64,000 nt of DNA, taken from positions 7,953-71,952 of the forward strand of contig DATLYE010000022.1 of NCBI GenBank assembly GCA_035575135.1. Reading direction: 5' to 3'. Of the stretch, positions 23,399 to 32,086 are shown piece after piece. The position numbers and the translations under genes were made by a program. This DNA is from JANWXD01 sp035575135. Lineage in GTDB: Bacteria; Acidobacteriota; Terriglobia; Bryobacterales; Bryobacteraceae. The number at the start of each line of letters is the position of its first letter. Positions within the stretch are counted from its first letter, which is position 1. The notes beneath the pieces are model-generated. The model saw only the letters and a program-made list of their open reading frames with translations, did not search any database and was not told where the DNA came from.

Positions 23399-24457
23399 AT
23401 GTCGAAAATGCTCGAGGAGATCCGGCAGCAGCCGGAGGCCCTGGAACGAACCCTGCGCGGGGCGGTGCCCGCCGTCCGGCGACTTGCCCGCCGGCTGCAG
23501 CATGTGCGGCCGAAGCTGATTGTGCTGGCGGCTCGCGGTACGTCCGATAACGCGGCCCAGTTCGGCCGCTACCTGCTGGAGATTACGACCGGGATCCCCG
23601 TCTCCATGGCTGCTCCTTCGATCTTCACGCTGTACGACGCCTTCGTGGATCTGCGCGAGGCGCTGGTGGTGGCGGTCTCCCAGTCCGGTGAATCCACCGA
23701 CACGATCATGGTGCTGGAGCGCGCCAAGAGCCAGGGGGCGGTCAACGTAGGCATCACCAACGAGAAATCGAGCACGCTGGCGCGCCGGGCCGACCACGTG
23801 CTGCTGGTCCGGGCCGGCAAGGAGCGGAGCGTGGCGGCCACGAAGACCTACACCGGGCAGGTGCTGATGTTCTATTTGCTGGCACACGCCCTGGGGGCGC
23901 GTATCCGGCTCGATGACCTCGAGCGGCTGCCGGAATGGACGGAGCGGGCCTTGCGCATTGAGGGTCAGGTGGCGGAGCTCGTGCCCCGCTACCGCTTCAT
24001 GACCGATGCGGCCGTTGTCGGGCGCGGCCTGAACTTCGCGAGCGCCCTTGAGTTCGGCCTGAAGCTGATGGAGACGTGCTACGTGGTGGCCGAACGGTTC
24101 TCTTCGGCGGACTTCCTGCACGGTCCGATCGCGCTGGTGGAAGAGTCCTTCCCGGTGTTCTTGTTCGCTCCGCCGGGTGCGACGTGGCCCTCGATGCGTG
24201 AGATCCTGCTCAAGCTCCGCGACCGCAAGGCGGACGTTTTAGTGATCACGGACGCGGGAAACCGCCAGGCCGTGGCTGAGTCGCCCCGGAGCATCTCGCT
24301 GCCTCTCAAGTGGCCCAGGGATGCCTGGCGGGAGGAGCTTTACACACCGATCCCCTATATCGTCCCGGCGCAGCTGTTCAGTGCGCTGCTGGCGGAGGAA
24401 AAGGGCCTTGACCCCGACCGGCCCCGGACGCTGACGAAGGTCACCAAGACGCTCTGA
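23399..24457 (+). CDS. SIS-domain sugar-phosphate isomerase/deaminase (GlmS isomerase-like)
   Basis: The 352-residue protein consists of two SIS domains without the glutaminase domain of GlmS. Motifs are LAARGTSDNAAQFGRYLLE, VVAVSQSGESTDTIMVLE and SVAATKTYTGQV in the first half, and GRGLNFASALEFGLKLMETC and the FLHGP motif in the second. This layout fits glucosamine-6-phosphate deaminase (NagB-II) or related amino-sugar isomerases in cell-wall or N-acetylglucosamine metabolism. The ATG at 23399 follows the secretin gene by 15 bases; a TATTCT box lies 9 bases before it. Confidence 0.82.
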   Translation: MSKMLEEIRQQPEALERTLRGAVPAVRRLARRLQHVRPKLIVLAARGTSDNAAQFGRYLLEITTGIPVSMAAPSIFTLYDAFVDLREALVVAVSQSGESTDTIMVLERAKSQGAVNVGITNEKSSTLARRADHVLLVRAGKERSVAATKTYTGQVLMFYLLAHALGARIRLDDLERLPEWTERALRIEGQVAELVPRYRFMTDAAVVGRGLNFASALEFGLKLMETCYVVAERFSSADFLHGPIALVEESFPVFLFAPPGATWPSMREILLKLRDRKADVLVITDAGNRQAVAESPRSISLPLKWPRDAWREELYTPIPYIVPAQLFSALLAEEKGLDPDRPRTLTKVTKTL

Positions 24458-24589
24458 TTTCACTGCGGCTTGCAATGGCGCCCGTTCGTCTCGTGGACGG
24501 GTTCTCCCGGCTGTGCCAGCTCGTACGATGCCCCTGAGGCGGGCGCTTCGCCGGAGAGAGCGGGATGCTGCTTTGCTACAGTGAAAAGT

Positions 24590-24679
24590 GGAGGAATGGC
24601 CGAGTGGTCGAAGGCGGCGGTCTTGAAAACCGCAAGGGTCGAAAGGCCCTCGGGGGTTCGAATCCCTCTTCCTCCGCCA
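24590..24679 (+). tRNA. tRNA-Ser (anticodon UGA)
   Basis: The 90-base gene has the long variable arm of class II tRNAs. Acceptor GGAGGAA pairs with TTCCTCC. The anticodon loop CTTGAAA contains TGA. The T arm has GTTCGAATC, and 3' CCA is encoded. A TACAGT box ends 7 bases upstream. Confidence 0.95.
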
Positions 24680-24848
24680 TTCGCGGCGTCTCGTTACGTC
24701 TCTCTTGTGCGGGCTTGGTTCGTCGGTGGCCCAGGTTTTGCGTCAGGGCCTGCTCATGAGCCTGCGTTGGGGAAGCCGCCTTCTGGCACGAGGGATCTCG
24801 CCGGGGGGTTCCCGGCAGCCGGGTGTGCGGTAGACTGAAAGAAGCAAT

Positions 24849-24926
24849 CGGGCCGTGGCGCAGCCTGGCTAGCGCGCTTGCTTGGGGTGCAAGAGGTCCC
24901 GGGTTCAAATCCCGGCGGCCCGACCA
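24849..24926 (+). tRNA. tRNA-Pro (anticodon GGG)
   Basis: The 78-base gene has acceptor CGGGCCG paired with CGGCCCG, an anticodon stem CTTGC/GCAAG around TTGGGGT (anticodon GGG), a T arm with GTTCAAATC, and an encoded CCA. A TAGACT box ends 12 bases upstream. It forms the left border of the accessory region. Confidence 0.95.
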
Positions 24927-25107
24927 GAGCTCTCAAAAATCTCAGCTTCCGTCCGGGACCTTGGCTTGAGATCCGCTTCAGGTCGACACCGGGTGCGGGA
25001 CCACACCGTCTGGATGACGCCGCGTGCAATCCCGCGCATGATAAACGTTCGCGATTAGGCCACAACGAGCTCGGGCACGGAAGGAGCTGGTTTTCCAATC
25101 TGGCCGT

Positions 25108-25848
25108 TCAACGAAGGTCGGCGAAATTCTCTTCGACGATCCGGCCATCGAACAGATGGACGGTGCGGCGGGCGTAGCTCGCGTAACGCGGGTCGTGGGT
25201 TACCATGCAAATCGTTGACCCGGAGCGGTGCAGCTCCTGAAGCAGTTCCATCACTACTTGGCCATTGCGCGAGTCAAGATTTCCTGTAGGCTCGTCGGCG
25301 AGCAGGATCGAGGGCTCTCCGGCGATGGCCCTCGCCACCGCCACCCGCTGCTGTTCACCGCCGGAAAGCTGCATTGGATAGTGCCGGAGGCGGTGCATCA
25401 TGCCGACGCGTTCGAGCGCCTTGAGCACATTCTGCTTGCGTTGATTGCGGCTCATTCCGCGGTAGATCAGGGGAAGTTCCACGTTTTCGTACACGCTGAG
25501 ATCGCCGATCAGGTTGAAAGCCTGGAAAATGAAGCCGATCTCACGATTCCGGAGCCGGGCCCGTTCAGAAGGCTTCAGTCCCGCTACGTTTTTTCCTCTG
25601 AGGTAATAGCGACCGCGGGTGGGTGTGTCCAGTAAACCCAAAATCGCGAGCAGGGTGGACTTGCCTGAACCCGAAGGGCCTGCCACGGAAACGAATTCGC
25701 CCTCGTGAATGACCAGGTCAACGCTGGAGAGGGCGTGGGTTTCCAGCTCCTCGGTCATATACACTTTGGTCAGTCCTTCCAATCGGATCAACGCGTGTTG
25801 CTGGCAGGCCACGTCCTGGACCTTGTTGATCCTACCGCAGACGGACAC
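25108..25848 (-). CDS. ABC transporter ATP-binding protein, MacB/LolD type
   Basis: The 246-residue protein has all ABC ATPase motifs: Walker A AGPSGSGKSTLL, Q-loop GFIFQAFNLI, signature LSGGEQQRVAVARA, and Walker B ILLADEPTGNLDS. This sequence style belongs to the MacB/LolD/FtsE group that powers FtsX-type permeases. The permease is not adjacent but is encoded at 32367-34688 in the same cassette. The start is GTG 25848, overlapping the adaptor gene's end by 17 bases; GTG 25812 is an alternative. With the adaptor it should form a tripartite exporter or mechanotransmission pump. Confidence 0.9.
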   Translation of the reverse strand: MSVCGRINKVQDVACQQHALIRLEGLTKVYMTEELETHALSSVDLVIHEGEFVSVAGPSGSGKSTLLAILGLLDTPTRGRYYLRGKNVAGLKPSERARLRNREIGFIFQAFNLIGDLSVYENVELPLIYRGMSRNQRKQNVLKALERVGMMHRLRHYPMQLSGGEQQRVAVARAIAGEPSILLADEPTGNLDSRNGQVVMELLQELHRSGSTICMVTHDPRYASYARRTVHLFDGRIVEENFADLR

Positions 25849-27085
25849 GGTCGTACGCCTCCCATTGCGACATATCCGAAACGATCACGCTCTCGCCAGG
25901 TTGTAGCCCTTGCAGGACTTCGATGGTCGTCACGGAGGCGCGGCCGAAACGCACAAGAGCCCGGCTGGCATGCCTTCCGTCGGGATCGAGGCGGAAGAGA
26001 CTGATCGTGCTTTGAGACCGGGCGAAGGGTGGCCGGTCCACGTAGAGGATGTTACGGAGCGTCTCAATCTCAATGGAGCCGGTGACGCTGAGATCTGGCC
26101 GGGCGCCCGCCGGCAGGGGTCCCTCGAGTCGGACATCGACTGTGACTGCACCATCGCGCACCGCCGGGTCCATCCGGACGACCCTGCCAGGAACGCTCTC
26201 GTTTCCGATGTTCACAATGGCACGCTGGCCCACTTGCACGTCTTTAGCCTCTGCTTCTGGAACCCTCAGCTCGGCCTTCAGCCTCTCGGGTTGGGCGACC
26301 TTGGCCAGCACGGCGCCCTCGGCCACCCGCTGGCCGACCTGCACGGCCACCTCCTGCAGCACGCCGGCAGCGCCTGACCTCACCCGCAGCGCGCCTACTT
26401 TTTCCCGCTTTAGCGCGACCAAGGCCCGGAGCTTTTCGATCTGGGTCGCCTGCACATGAAGCTGCGCCTCGATGGATTCTCGCAGCAAAGCATTTCGCTG
26501 TCGCTCGACCCGGAGACGTTTGGCCAACGCTTCGGCAGCTGAACGGGAGAGCTGCGCGTCCAGTTCCGGGATTAGACCTTCTTTGAGCAGCAAGGCATCG
26601 CGGGCAGCCTTGAGCCGTGCTTGGTCGTGCTCGGCCTGGAGACGGACAACCTCGATCTGCTGCGCAAGTCGCTGGTCTTCGAGCTGGGTTCTGAGATCGT
26701 TAAGGCGCGCTTGGGCGGTCTGTAACTCGTAGTTTGCCTCGACGGCAGCGAGCTGGAGCTCGGGATTGTGGAGGATAAGGATGACGGTGTACGCGTCAAC
26801 CACAGCGCCCGGCTGCGTCAAGATGCGTTCCACTCGGCCGTCGGCGGGCGCCGGAATCCAGAGGATGACTTCGGGAACCAGCGTGCCTAACCCTCGGACG
26901 GCGCGCACCATATCGCCCCGCTGAACCGTGCTGATCCATACGCTCGTGCGTTCGACCCAAGGAGGCGCCGGGTTGATCTTTGACAGCCGCCAAACGACGA
27001 GCGGCACGGGAACGAGCACGGAGAGAACCACAACGGTGTGGCGGATGCGTCGTCGCCTTGAGGCTCCCGGTCGTGGCACGTCCAT
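25832..27085 (-). CDS. HlyD/MacA-type periplasmic adaptor protein
   Basis: The 417-residue protein has one N-terminal membrane span (TVVVLSVLVPVPLVVW) after a basic head (RRRRIRH). A first barrel/lipoyl half (PADGRVERILTQPGAVVDAY) follows, then a long helical hairpin of about 130 residues, the second lipoyl half (SGAAGVLQEVAVQVGQRVAEG) and a beta-barrel. It would bridge the inner-membrane pump to an outer-membrane channel or the periplasm. The ATG at 27085 fits; a longer open frame to 27487 has no coding character and enters the neighbouring gene. The sigma-54 element 27074-27088 overlaps its first codons on the other strand. Confidence 0.88.
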   Translation of the reverse strand: MDVPRPGASRRRRIRHTVVVLSVLVPVPLVVWRLSKINPAPPWVERTSVWISTVQRGDMVRAVRGLGTLVPEVILWIPAPADGRVERILTQPGAVVDAYTVILILHNPELQLAAVEANYELQTAQARLNDLRTQLEDQRLAQQIEVVRLQAEHDQARLKAARDALLLKEGLIPELDAQLSRSAAEALAKRLRVERQRNALLRESIEAQLHVQATQIEKLRALVALKREKVGALRVRSGAAGVLQEVAVQVGQRVAEGAVLAKVAQPERLKAELRVPEAEAKDVQVGQRAIVNIGNESVPGRVVRMDPAVRDGAVTVDVRLEGPLPAGARPDLSVTGSIEIETLRNILYVDRPPFARSQSTISLFRLDPDGRHASRALVRFGRASVTTIEVLQGLQPGESVIVSDMSQWEAYDRVRLR

Positions 27086-27088
27086 TGC
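27074..27088 (+). promoter_or_regulatory. Sigma-54 (-24/-12) promoter pointing to the two-component genes
   Basis: TGGCACGTCCATTGC agrees at every fixed position with the sigma-54 consensus TGGCAC-N5-TTGC, including the GG and GC pair 10 bases apart. It faces rightwards; transcription would start near 27100 and read the regulator, kinase and downstream genes. It overlaps the start of the adaptor gene on the opposite strand. Confidence 0.55.
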
Positions 27089-27101
27089 GGCTATCTCTGG
27101 A

Positions 27102-27117
27102 GCAATCCGGAGACCCT
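27102..27117 (-). promoter_or_regulatory. Weak sigma-54-like element for the adaptor gene
   Basis: On the minus strand, GGG and TTGCT are placed with exactly 10 bases between GG and GC. The -12 half is good and the -24 half is poor. It lies 17 bases before the adaptor ATG and about 90 bases from the palindrome at 27199. Confidence 0.25.
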
Positions 27118-27198
27118 GACCGATGGCCAATACGTGTTGCCAAATCAATGGGTTAGCTGAGGGTGGCGGGTCGAGAGAACCACTTCTAGGACTCGGTG

Positions 27199-27214
27199 TG
27201 TCCGAAAACGGACA
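27199..27214. promoter_or_regulatory. Perfect palindrome, probable binding site of the NtrC-type regulator
   Basis: TGTCCGAAAACGGACA is a perfect inverted repeat with 6-base arms. It lies in the divergent region 24 bases before the regulator ATG and 114 bases upstream of the adaptor gene. The distance suits an enhancer for the adaptor promoter. It also covers the -35 position relative to a GATAAT box at 27222-27227, which would allow autoregulation. Confidence 0.55.
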
Positions 27215-27237
27215 GTTGGGTGATAATGAGGGCTGAC

Positions 27238-28602
27238 ATGGAAAGGCGTCGCGGCGGATGCGTGCTCGTGGCTGACGATCAACCAGCGGTGGTCGAGGCG
27301 CTGCGGCTCCTCCTGAGGGCCGAAGGCTACGAGGTCGTACGGGCAGCGTCCCCGGCGGAAGTCGTCTCAGCTGTTGAACGGCAAGATTTCGACGCCGTCC
27401 TGATCGACTTGAACTACGCCCGCGGCACGACTTCCGGACAAGAGGGGCTAGACCTGCTGAAGCAGCTTCGAACGCTGGACAGTACACTGCCGGTGGTGGT
27501 CATGACGGCGTGGGGGAGTGTTGAGCTGGCTGTGGAGGCGATGCGCCACGGCGCGCGAGATTTCGTGCAGAAACCGTGGGACAACGCTCGCCTTCTGAGT
27601 ATCCTGGGCGCGCAGGTGGAACTGCGACGCGCCTTGCGCCGGGGCCAGCAACTGGAAGAAGAGAATCGGCTGTTGCGCGCCTGCCCTGCGCCGCTGCTGA
27701 TCGGGCGCTCCCGAGCAATGCGCCCCGTTCTCGATCTGATTGCGCGAGTTGGGCCGTCGGATGCGGCGGTGTTGATCACTGGCGAGCACGGCACTGGTAA
27801 GAGCGTGGTGGCACAGGCCTTGCACGCAGCCTCACCGCGGTCTTCGCGTCCATTTGTAGTGGTTAACACAGGAGGCTTGGCTGAGGGGCTGTTCGAGAGT
27901 GAGCTGTTTGGGCACGTGCGGGGCGCCTTTACGGATGCCAAGAGCGACCGGTGCGGTCGGTTTGAGCTCGCCGAGGGCGGCACGCTGTTCTTGGACGAAA
28001 TTGCCAACATCCCGCTGCGCCAGCAGGCGAAGCTACTGCGGGTGATCGAGTCGGGCGAATTTGAGCGCGTGGGCTCTTCCCAAACCCGCCGGGCGGACGT
28101 CCGGATCCTTTCGGCAACCAACGCGGACCTGCGCGCCGAAGTTGCTGCGGGCCGGTTCCGGGAGGACTTGCTCTACCGCCTGAACACGGTGGAGATTCAC
28201 GTCCCCCCATTGCGGGAACGGCGCGAGGACATCCCTGAGCTGGCAATGCATTTCCTCCGCCGTTACGCAGCGCGGTATCGCAAAACCTTGGAGGGCTTTG
28301 ACGCGGAGGCCATGGAGGCGCTGCTCCGGCATTCTTGGCCCGGTAATGTGCGCGAGTTGGAGCATGCGGTGGAGCGTGGCGTACTCCTCGCGGCTGGGCC
28401 CAGGGTTGCCGCGTTGGACTTGGCTTTGGGACCGACTAACGCCAGAGGTCTCCACTTGGAGGAGATGAGCCTGGAAGAAGTGGAGCAGATACTTATCCAG
28501 AAAGCCCTAACCCGCTTTGGGGGCAACGTAAGCCGAGCAGCGTCTGCCCTGGGTCTGAGCCGGTCCGCTTTGTATCGGCGCATGGCGCGCTACGGACTAT
28601 GA
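27238..28602 (+). CDS. NtrC-family sigma-54-dependent response regulator
   Basis: The 454-residue protein has a receiver domain (VLVADDQPAVVEALRLLL; phosphorylation aspartate in VLIDLNYARG; VVVMTAWGS; FVQKPW), a central AAA+ domain and a Fis-type helix-turn-helix (GGNVSRAASALGLSRSALYR). The AAA+ domain has Walker A GEHGTGKS and the sigma-54 contact loop as GAFTDA rather than GAFTGA. LFLDEIANIPL and an arginine-finger region follow. It should activate sigma-54 promoters when phosphorylated. ATG 27238 has GAGGG 5 bases upstream. The next gene, the kinase, overlaps as ATGA. Confidence 0.93.
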   Translation: MERRRGGCVLVADDQPAVVEALRLLLRAEGYEVVRAASPAEVVSAVERQDFDAVLIDLNYARGTTSGQEGLDLLKQLRTLDSTLPVVVMTAWGSVELAVEAMRHGARDFVQKPWDNARLLSILGAQVELRRALRRGQQLEEENRLLRACPAPLLIGRSRAMRPVLDLIARVGPSDAAVLITGEHGTGKSVVAQALHAASPRSSRPFVVVNTGGLAEGLFESELFGHVRGAFTDAKSDRCGRFELAEGGTLFLDEIANIPLRQQAKLLRVIESGEFERVGSSQTRRADVRILSATNADLRAEVAAGRFREDLLYRLNTVEIHVPPLRERREDIPELAMHFLRRYAARYRKTLEGFDAEAMEALLRHSWPGNVRELEHAVERGVLLAAGPRVAALDLALGPTNARGLHLEEMSLEEVEQILIQKALTRFGGNVSRAASALGLSRSALYRRMARYGL

Positions 28603-29945
28603 GCCTGCCGTCGGCACCGGAGGGCGCCATCTGGCCCGTGCGGCGGGGTACGAGGAAGGTACTGGCTCTGACGCTGCTGTCGGGTTTGCCGGGCGTGGCG
28701 GCGATGCTGACATTGCTGTGGGCGGGCGAGTACTCGCTGGAGGTGCGCATTGCGTTAACCGCAGGGGTGGTTGTCCTGTGGCTCCGCATCACGGTTGCGG
28801 CGGACCGGTGGCTTCTTCGCCGGTTGGAGACGATCGTGGGAACGCTCGCCAGCTTGCGACAGGGGGATTTCTCGATTCGGGTGCGTGGAGGTGGCTCGGC
28901 GGACGCCGTCGGACAGCTCATCAACGAGGTCAACGCGCTCGCCGAAACCCTGCGCGAACAACGGCTAGGGGCGGTGGAGGCAATGGCCCTGTTGCGAGCC
29001 GTAATGAGTGAAATTGACGTGGCTGTGTTTGCCTTCGATGGCGCCTGGCGACTCCGGCTTGTGAATCACGCGGGTGAGCGGTTGCTGGGGCAGCCGTCTG
29101 CTCGAGTCACTGGCGCGGACGCGCGGGAACTGGGCTTGGGAGAATGCTTGACAGGCGAGACGCCGCGCACCTTGCAGCTCGATCTGCCGGGCGGCGGGGG
29201 CCGCTGGCGGCTGAGCCGGACCACCTTCCGGCAGGGTGGTGAGCCGCATGTGCTGGTACTTCTTTCGGACCTGAACCGTGCCTTACGGGAGGAGGAGCGG
29301 TCGGCCTGGCAGAAGCTGTTGCGGGTGTTGGGCCACGAGATCAACAACTCTCTTGCGCCGATTCAGTCTCTGGTCGGCAGCCTGGGGCGGCTGGTGGACT
29401 CGGATAGGCCCCTGGCAGACTGGCGCGAAGATCTGCGGAGCGGCCTGGCGATCATTGGCGCGCGTGCCGAGGCCCTGTGCCGTTTTGTGGAGGCTTACGG
29501 GCGGCTCGCGCGGTTGCCGGCCCCTCGCCTCGCTCCTATGGAGGTTGGGGCATGGGTGCGGCGAGTGGCGGCGCTGGAGACGCGTCTCCGGGTGCAGGTC
29601 GTTGAAGGCCCCGAGTTGATGGTTCAGGGGGATGCCGACCAGTTGGACCAGCTGCTGATCAACTTAGTGAGAAACGCGGTCGACGCTGCGCTCGAGACCG
29701 GGGGGCGGGTCGAAGTGGGTTGGAGAGGCGAACGCCGGGGAGTGGAAGTTTGGGTTCGCGATGAAGGCCCTGGTCTTGCGAACATCGAGAGCGTGTTCGT
29801 GCCCTTTTATTCAACTAAGCCAGGAGGCATGGGCGTCGGGCTGGTTTTGAGCCGCCAAATCGCTGAAGCCCATGGTGGCGTGTTAGTGGTGCGGAACCGT
29901 CTGGATCGCAAAGGCTGCGAGGCCCGACTGACGCTGCCGCGGTGA
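28599..29945 (+). CDS. Membrane sensor histidine kinase (NtrB/NtrY type)
   Basis: The 448-residue protein has two membrane segments near the N-terminus (about residues 22-65), a HAMP-like linker (LETIVGTLASLRQGDFSIRV), a PAS-like domain (VAVFAFDGAWRLRLVNHAGERLLGQ is its core), the phosphoacceptor helix LGHEINNSLAPIQSL, and a HATPase domain (LVRNAVDAALETG, DEGPGLA, GVGLVLSRQIAEAHGG). The periplasmic loop between the membrane segments is very short, so it probably senses something in or near the membrane. It overlaps the regulator gene and is its partner. Confidence 0.92.
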   Translation: MSLPSAPEGAIWPVRRGTRKVLALTLLSGLPGVAAMLTLLWAGEYSLEVRIALTAGVVVLWLRITVAADRWLLRRLETIVGTLASLRQGDFSIRVRGGGSADAVGQLINEVNALAETLREQRLGAVEAMALLRAVMSEIDVAVFAFDGAWRLRLVNHAGERLLGQPSARVTGADARELGLGECLTGETPRTLQLDLPGGGGRWRLSRTTFRQGGEPHVLVLLSDLNRALREEERSAWQKLLRVLGHEINNSLAPIQSLVGSLGRLVDSDRPLADWREDLRSGLAIIGARAEALCRFVEAYGRLARLPAPRLAPMEVGAWVRRVAALETRLRVQVVEGPELMVQGDADQLDQLLINLVRNAVDAALETGGRVEVGWRGERRGVEVWVRDEGPGLANIESVFVPFYSTKPGGMGVGLVLSRQIAEAHGGVLVVRNRLDRKGCEARLTLPR

Positions 29946-30087
29946 ATTGTGCGCGAGCGGTGAGGGAGTGGAGACGAGCGGAGCATGGGGGACGCAGTGG
30001 CTTCTGGAGTCGCTGTCGGCAAAAGCGGCAACTGCGGCAAGTGAGTGACACAGAACAGCAAGGGAAAGGGGCATAATCAAAACCGCA

Positions 30088-31085
30088 GTGGATCAAGAAC
30101 CGACGATGTGGTTCCGGCGCGGCGCTACGATTCTTGGGCCCATGGCGATAATGATCCTCGCCGTGGCGTTGTTGTTCGTGCGATGGGCGGATCGGGGGAA
30201 TCGGGAGACCCGCGTGAAGAGGCGGAGTGGTGTTTCGCTCAACTTGATCGTCTGGTGCCAAATATTGACGTCCGTAGCTCCGGGGGCACTCGCCACAGGT
30301 TGCGGGAGCTGCTGGAGGGGCGATGGACAATGCTCGTTGTGGCATCTGAACTTCCCAGCCCGGCTGTCGTGTATCCCGAAATTCTGACGTCACGGTTTGG
30401 GAACCGCGTAAGGTATATCTTCGCGGTGCCCACGGGGGCGAGTCTAAAGCCGGCGGTGCGAGAGTACCTGACGGGCGGAGGCGTAGCGGTCGTCATTGAA
30501 AACGGATATCTTCGACGGTACTTCTCGTTGCGGACCAAGCACTACGTGGCGTTTTTCCTCGTGGACCCAGCGGGCAAAATAAAGTACGCGAGGCCCCGGG
30601 GCTTACCCGCAAGGCTTCAGCGGCAGCTCATCGAGACCCATGTTCTTGGGCGAGCAACGGTCCCCCCGAGGGCGGTGCAGTTCCGTACTCCCGTGTCGCT
30701 GTGCGCTGGCCGGGTCCGAACGCTGCTGTGGGGCTCACAAGAGACCTTGGTTCCGTTGGGTCGCGGCCGGTGCAAGGCGTTGTTTGTGCCCGCGCATACC
30801 CCGCTCCCGACATTCGTGCGCTCGCTCGCCGAGTTTGACACGCTGGTTTCCAGCTCAAAGGGGACTGCGTGCGCGGCGGTGCTGACCAGCCGCTTCTATC
30901 CGCCGGATGTGGTCAAAGAGGCGGTCGAGGCATCCGGTGCGAAGTTGCCGGTATATGGACTGACTTGCTACGTGGATGCGTTGGAGGACCCTTATTACGG
31001 ATCGGAAATCAGGACCGCGCCGAGTGTGCTTGAAATGCTCCACGGCAATGTGACGACAAGGCGGTCTTTGGAGGCCTTCCGATGA
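30088..31085 (+). CDS. Membrane-anchored thioredoxin-fold-like protein with apparent frameshift
   Basis: Two frames are needed to read a sensible protein. GTG 30088 (or ATG 30106) opens a frame with a membrane anchor (ILGPMAIMILAVALLFVRWADR). The rest, from about residue 38, continues one frame back, with QLDRLVPNIDVRSSGG, LRELLEGRWTMLVVAS and AFFLVDPAGKIKYARP, resembling a peroxiredoxin/TlpA domain. The switch falls at a run of five G (30194-30198). The back frame alone is open from 30045 and has an ATG at 30183 without a ribosome site. No CxxC is present, so redox catalysis is doubtful. The 3' end overlaps the propeller gene as ATGA. Function unknown. Confidence 0.6.
30194..30198 (+). other. 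Homopolymer G run at the proposed frameshift
   Basis: Five consecutive G bases mark the place where the membrane-anchor frame and the thioredoxin-like frame can be joined into one protein by one extra base. It may be a real mutation, a programmed slip or an assembly error. Confidence 0.4.
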
Positions 31086-32065
31086 GCGGTGTGGCTGCTG
31101 CAGTGCCGTTACTATGGGTGTTATGCTTGGCAATCCCCTCCGAGGGCGAAACGCTGCGATTCAGGAGAATCTTTGAGGGACCGAACCGGTGGCTGTGCGG
31201 ACTGGTGCAGGTAAACAGCGGAACTCTGTGCGCCGTCGACAGCAACTACAACGAGGTGGTGTGTTTCGACAAACGCGGCAGCAACGTTGTCAGGTTTGGA
31301 GGGGCGGGCCAGGGTCCCGGCCGGATGCAGTATCCCGCCTCTATTGCTCTGGCCGGGCACGACACCATGCTAGTGCTGGATATGGATAATTTCCGTGTAC
31401 AGCTATTCCGGCCTGACGGAAGCTACATATCCGAATTCCGCTTTGGATTTGTTTCCGATGCCATGGCGGTTATAGACAAAAACACGGTGGTTCTGAACGG
31501 TCCGTCCGAGGGCGCCATAGCAATAAAATACTCTCTGGACGGAAGAAGGCTGGGTAGGCTAGGTGAGCTGGTTCCGTCGACACTTGGTTACCCAGACCGT
31601 CCGCTGAAGGGCCCTGTGGCGGCGATGAATCGGGCTTATTTCGCTTCGACGAAAGATCGCGGATTGGTTGTTGCGTTTCAATTCATGCCGCTGGTGCAGG
31701 TCTTGAACGCGGATGGCACCCTGCGGTGGAGGCGGCGTTTGACCGGTCCCTCGGTTGAAGAGCTGACGAGAGTGTTCTGGCGCGATCCCGGCGCGCCGCG
31801 CGCCAAGTCTTCCAAGCGGATTGACGGGGTGCAGTTCGCGCGTGTCATCACTTGTGTTAATGTGACGCCGAGTCAACACATTCTGGTAGGGATGGCGAAC
31901 CGGACCATCGTCGTTCTCAACAAAAAGGGAGAACAAGTAGGTCTCCTCGATTGCCGGCGGGCGGTGACGCTTGAGCCGCAGGCACTGTTTCACGACGGGA
32001 AGTTTCTTTACGTAGCGCCTCCCGGGGAGGTGCTCGTAACGGAGGAACCACTATGGCTTAAATAA
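31082..32065 (+). CDS. Secreted 6-bladed beta-propeller protein, NHL-like
   Basis: The 327-residue protein has an N-terminal signal-like segment (AAAVPLLWVLCLAIPSEG) and repeats of the NHL/6-bladed propeller type. The clearest is VVRFGGAGQGPGRMQYPASI followed by DTMLVLDMDNFRVQLFRPDG; further blades contain VQVLNADGTLRWRRRL and IVVLNKKGEQVGLL. Such propellers bind proteins or small ligands in the periplasm and have no fixed enzymatic role. It follows the thioredoxin-like gene by overlap and precedes the Cys-rich peptide gene by 21 bases. In Bacteroidota, propellers of this kind occur beside small NVEALA-type Cys peptides, which is a suggestive parallel. Confidence 0.75.
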   Translation: MSGVAAAVPLLWVLCLAIPSEGETLRFRRIFEGPNRWLCGLVQVNSGTLCAVDSNYNEVVCFDKRGSNVVRFGGAGQGPGRMQYPASIALAGHDTMLVLDMDNFRVQLFRPDGSYISEFRFGFVSDAMAVIDKNTVVLNGPSEGAIAIKYSLDGRRLGRLGELVPSTLGYPDRPLKGPVAAMNRAYFASTKDRGLVVAFQFMPLVQVLNADGTLRWRRRLTGPSVEELTRVFWRDPGAPRAKSSKRIDGVQFARVITCVNVTPSQHILVGMANRTIVVLNKKGEQVGLLDCRRAVTLEPQALFHDGKFLYVAPPGEVLVTEEPLWLK

Positions 32066-32074
32066 GCACAACGG

Positions 32075-32082
32075 AAAGGAGG
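32075..32082 (+). promoter_or_regulatory. Strong ribosome binding site for the 35-residue peptide
   Basis: AAAGGAGG is the best Shine-Dalgarno match in the neighbourhood and lies 4 bases before ATG 32087. An ATG at 32083 directly abuts it and opens a 24-codon frame with no recognisable features, so 32087 is preferred. Confidence 0.6.
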
Positions 32083-32086
32083 ATGC

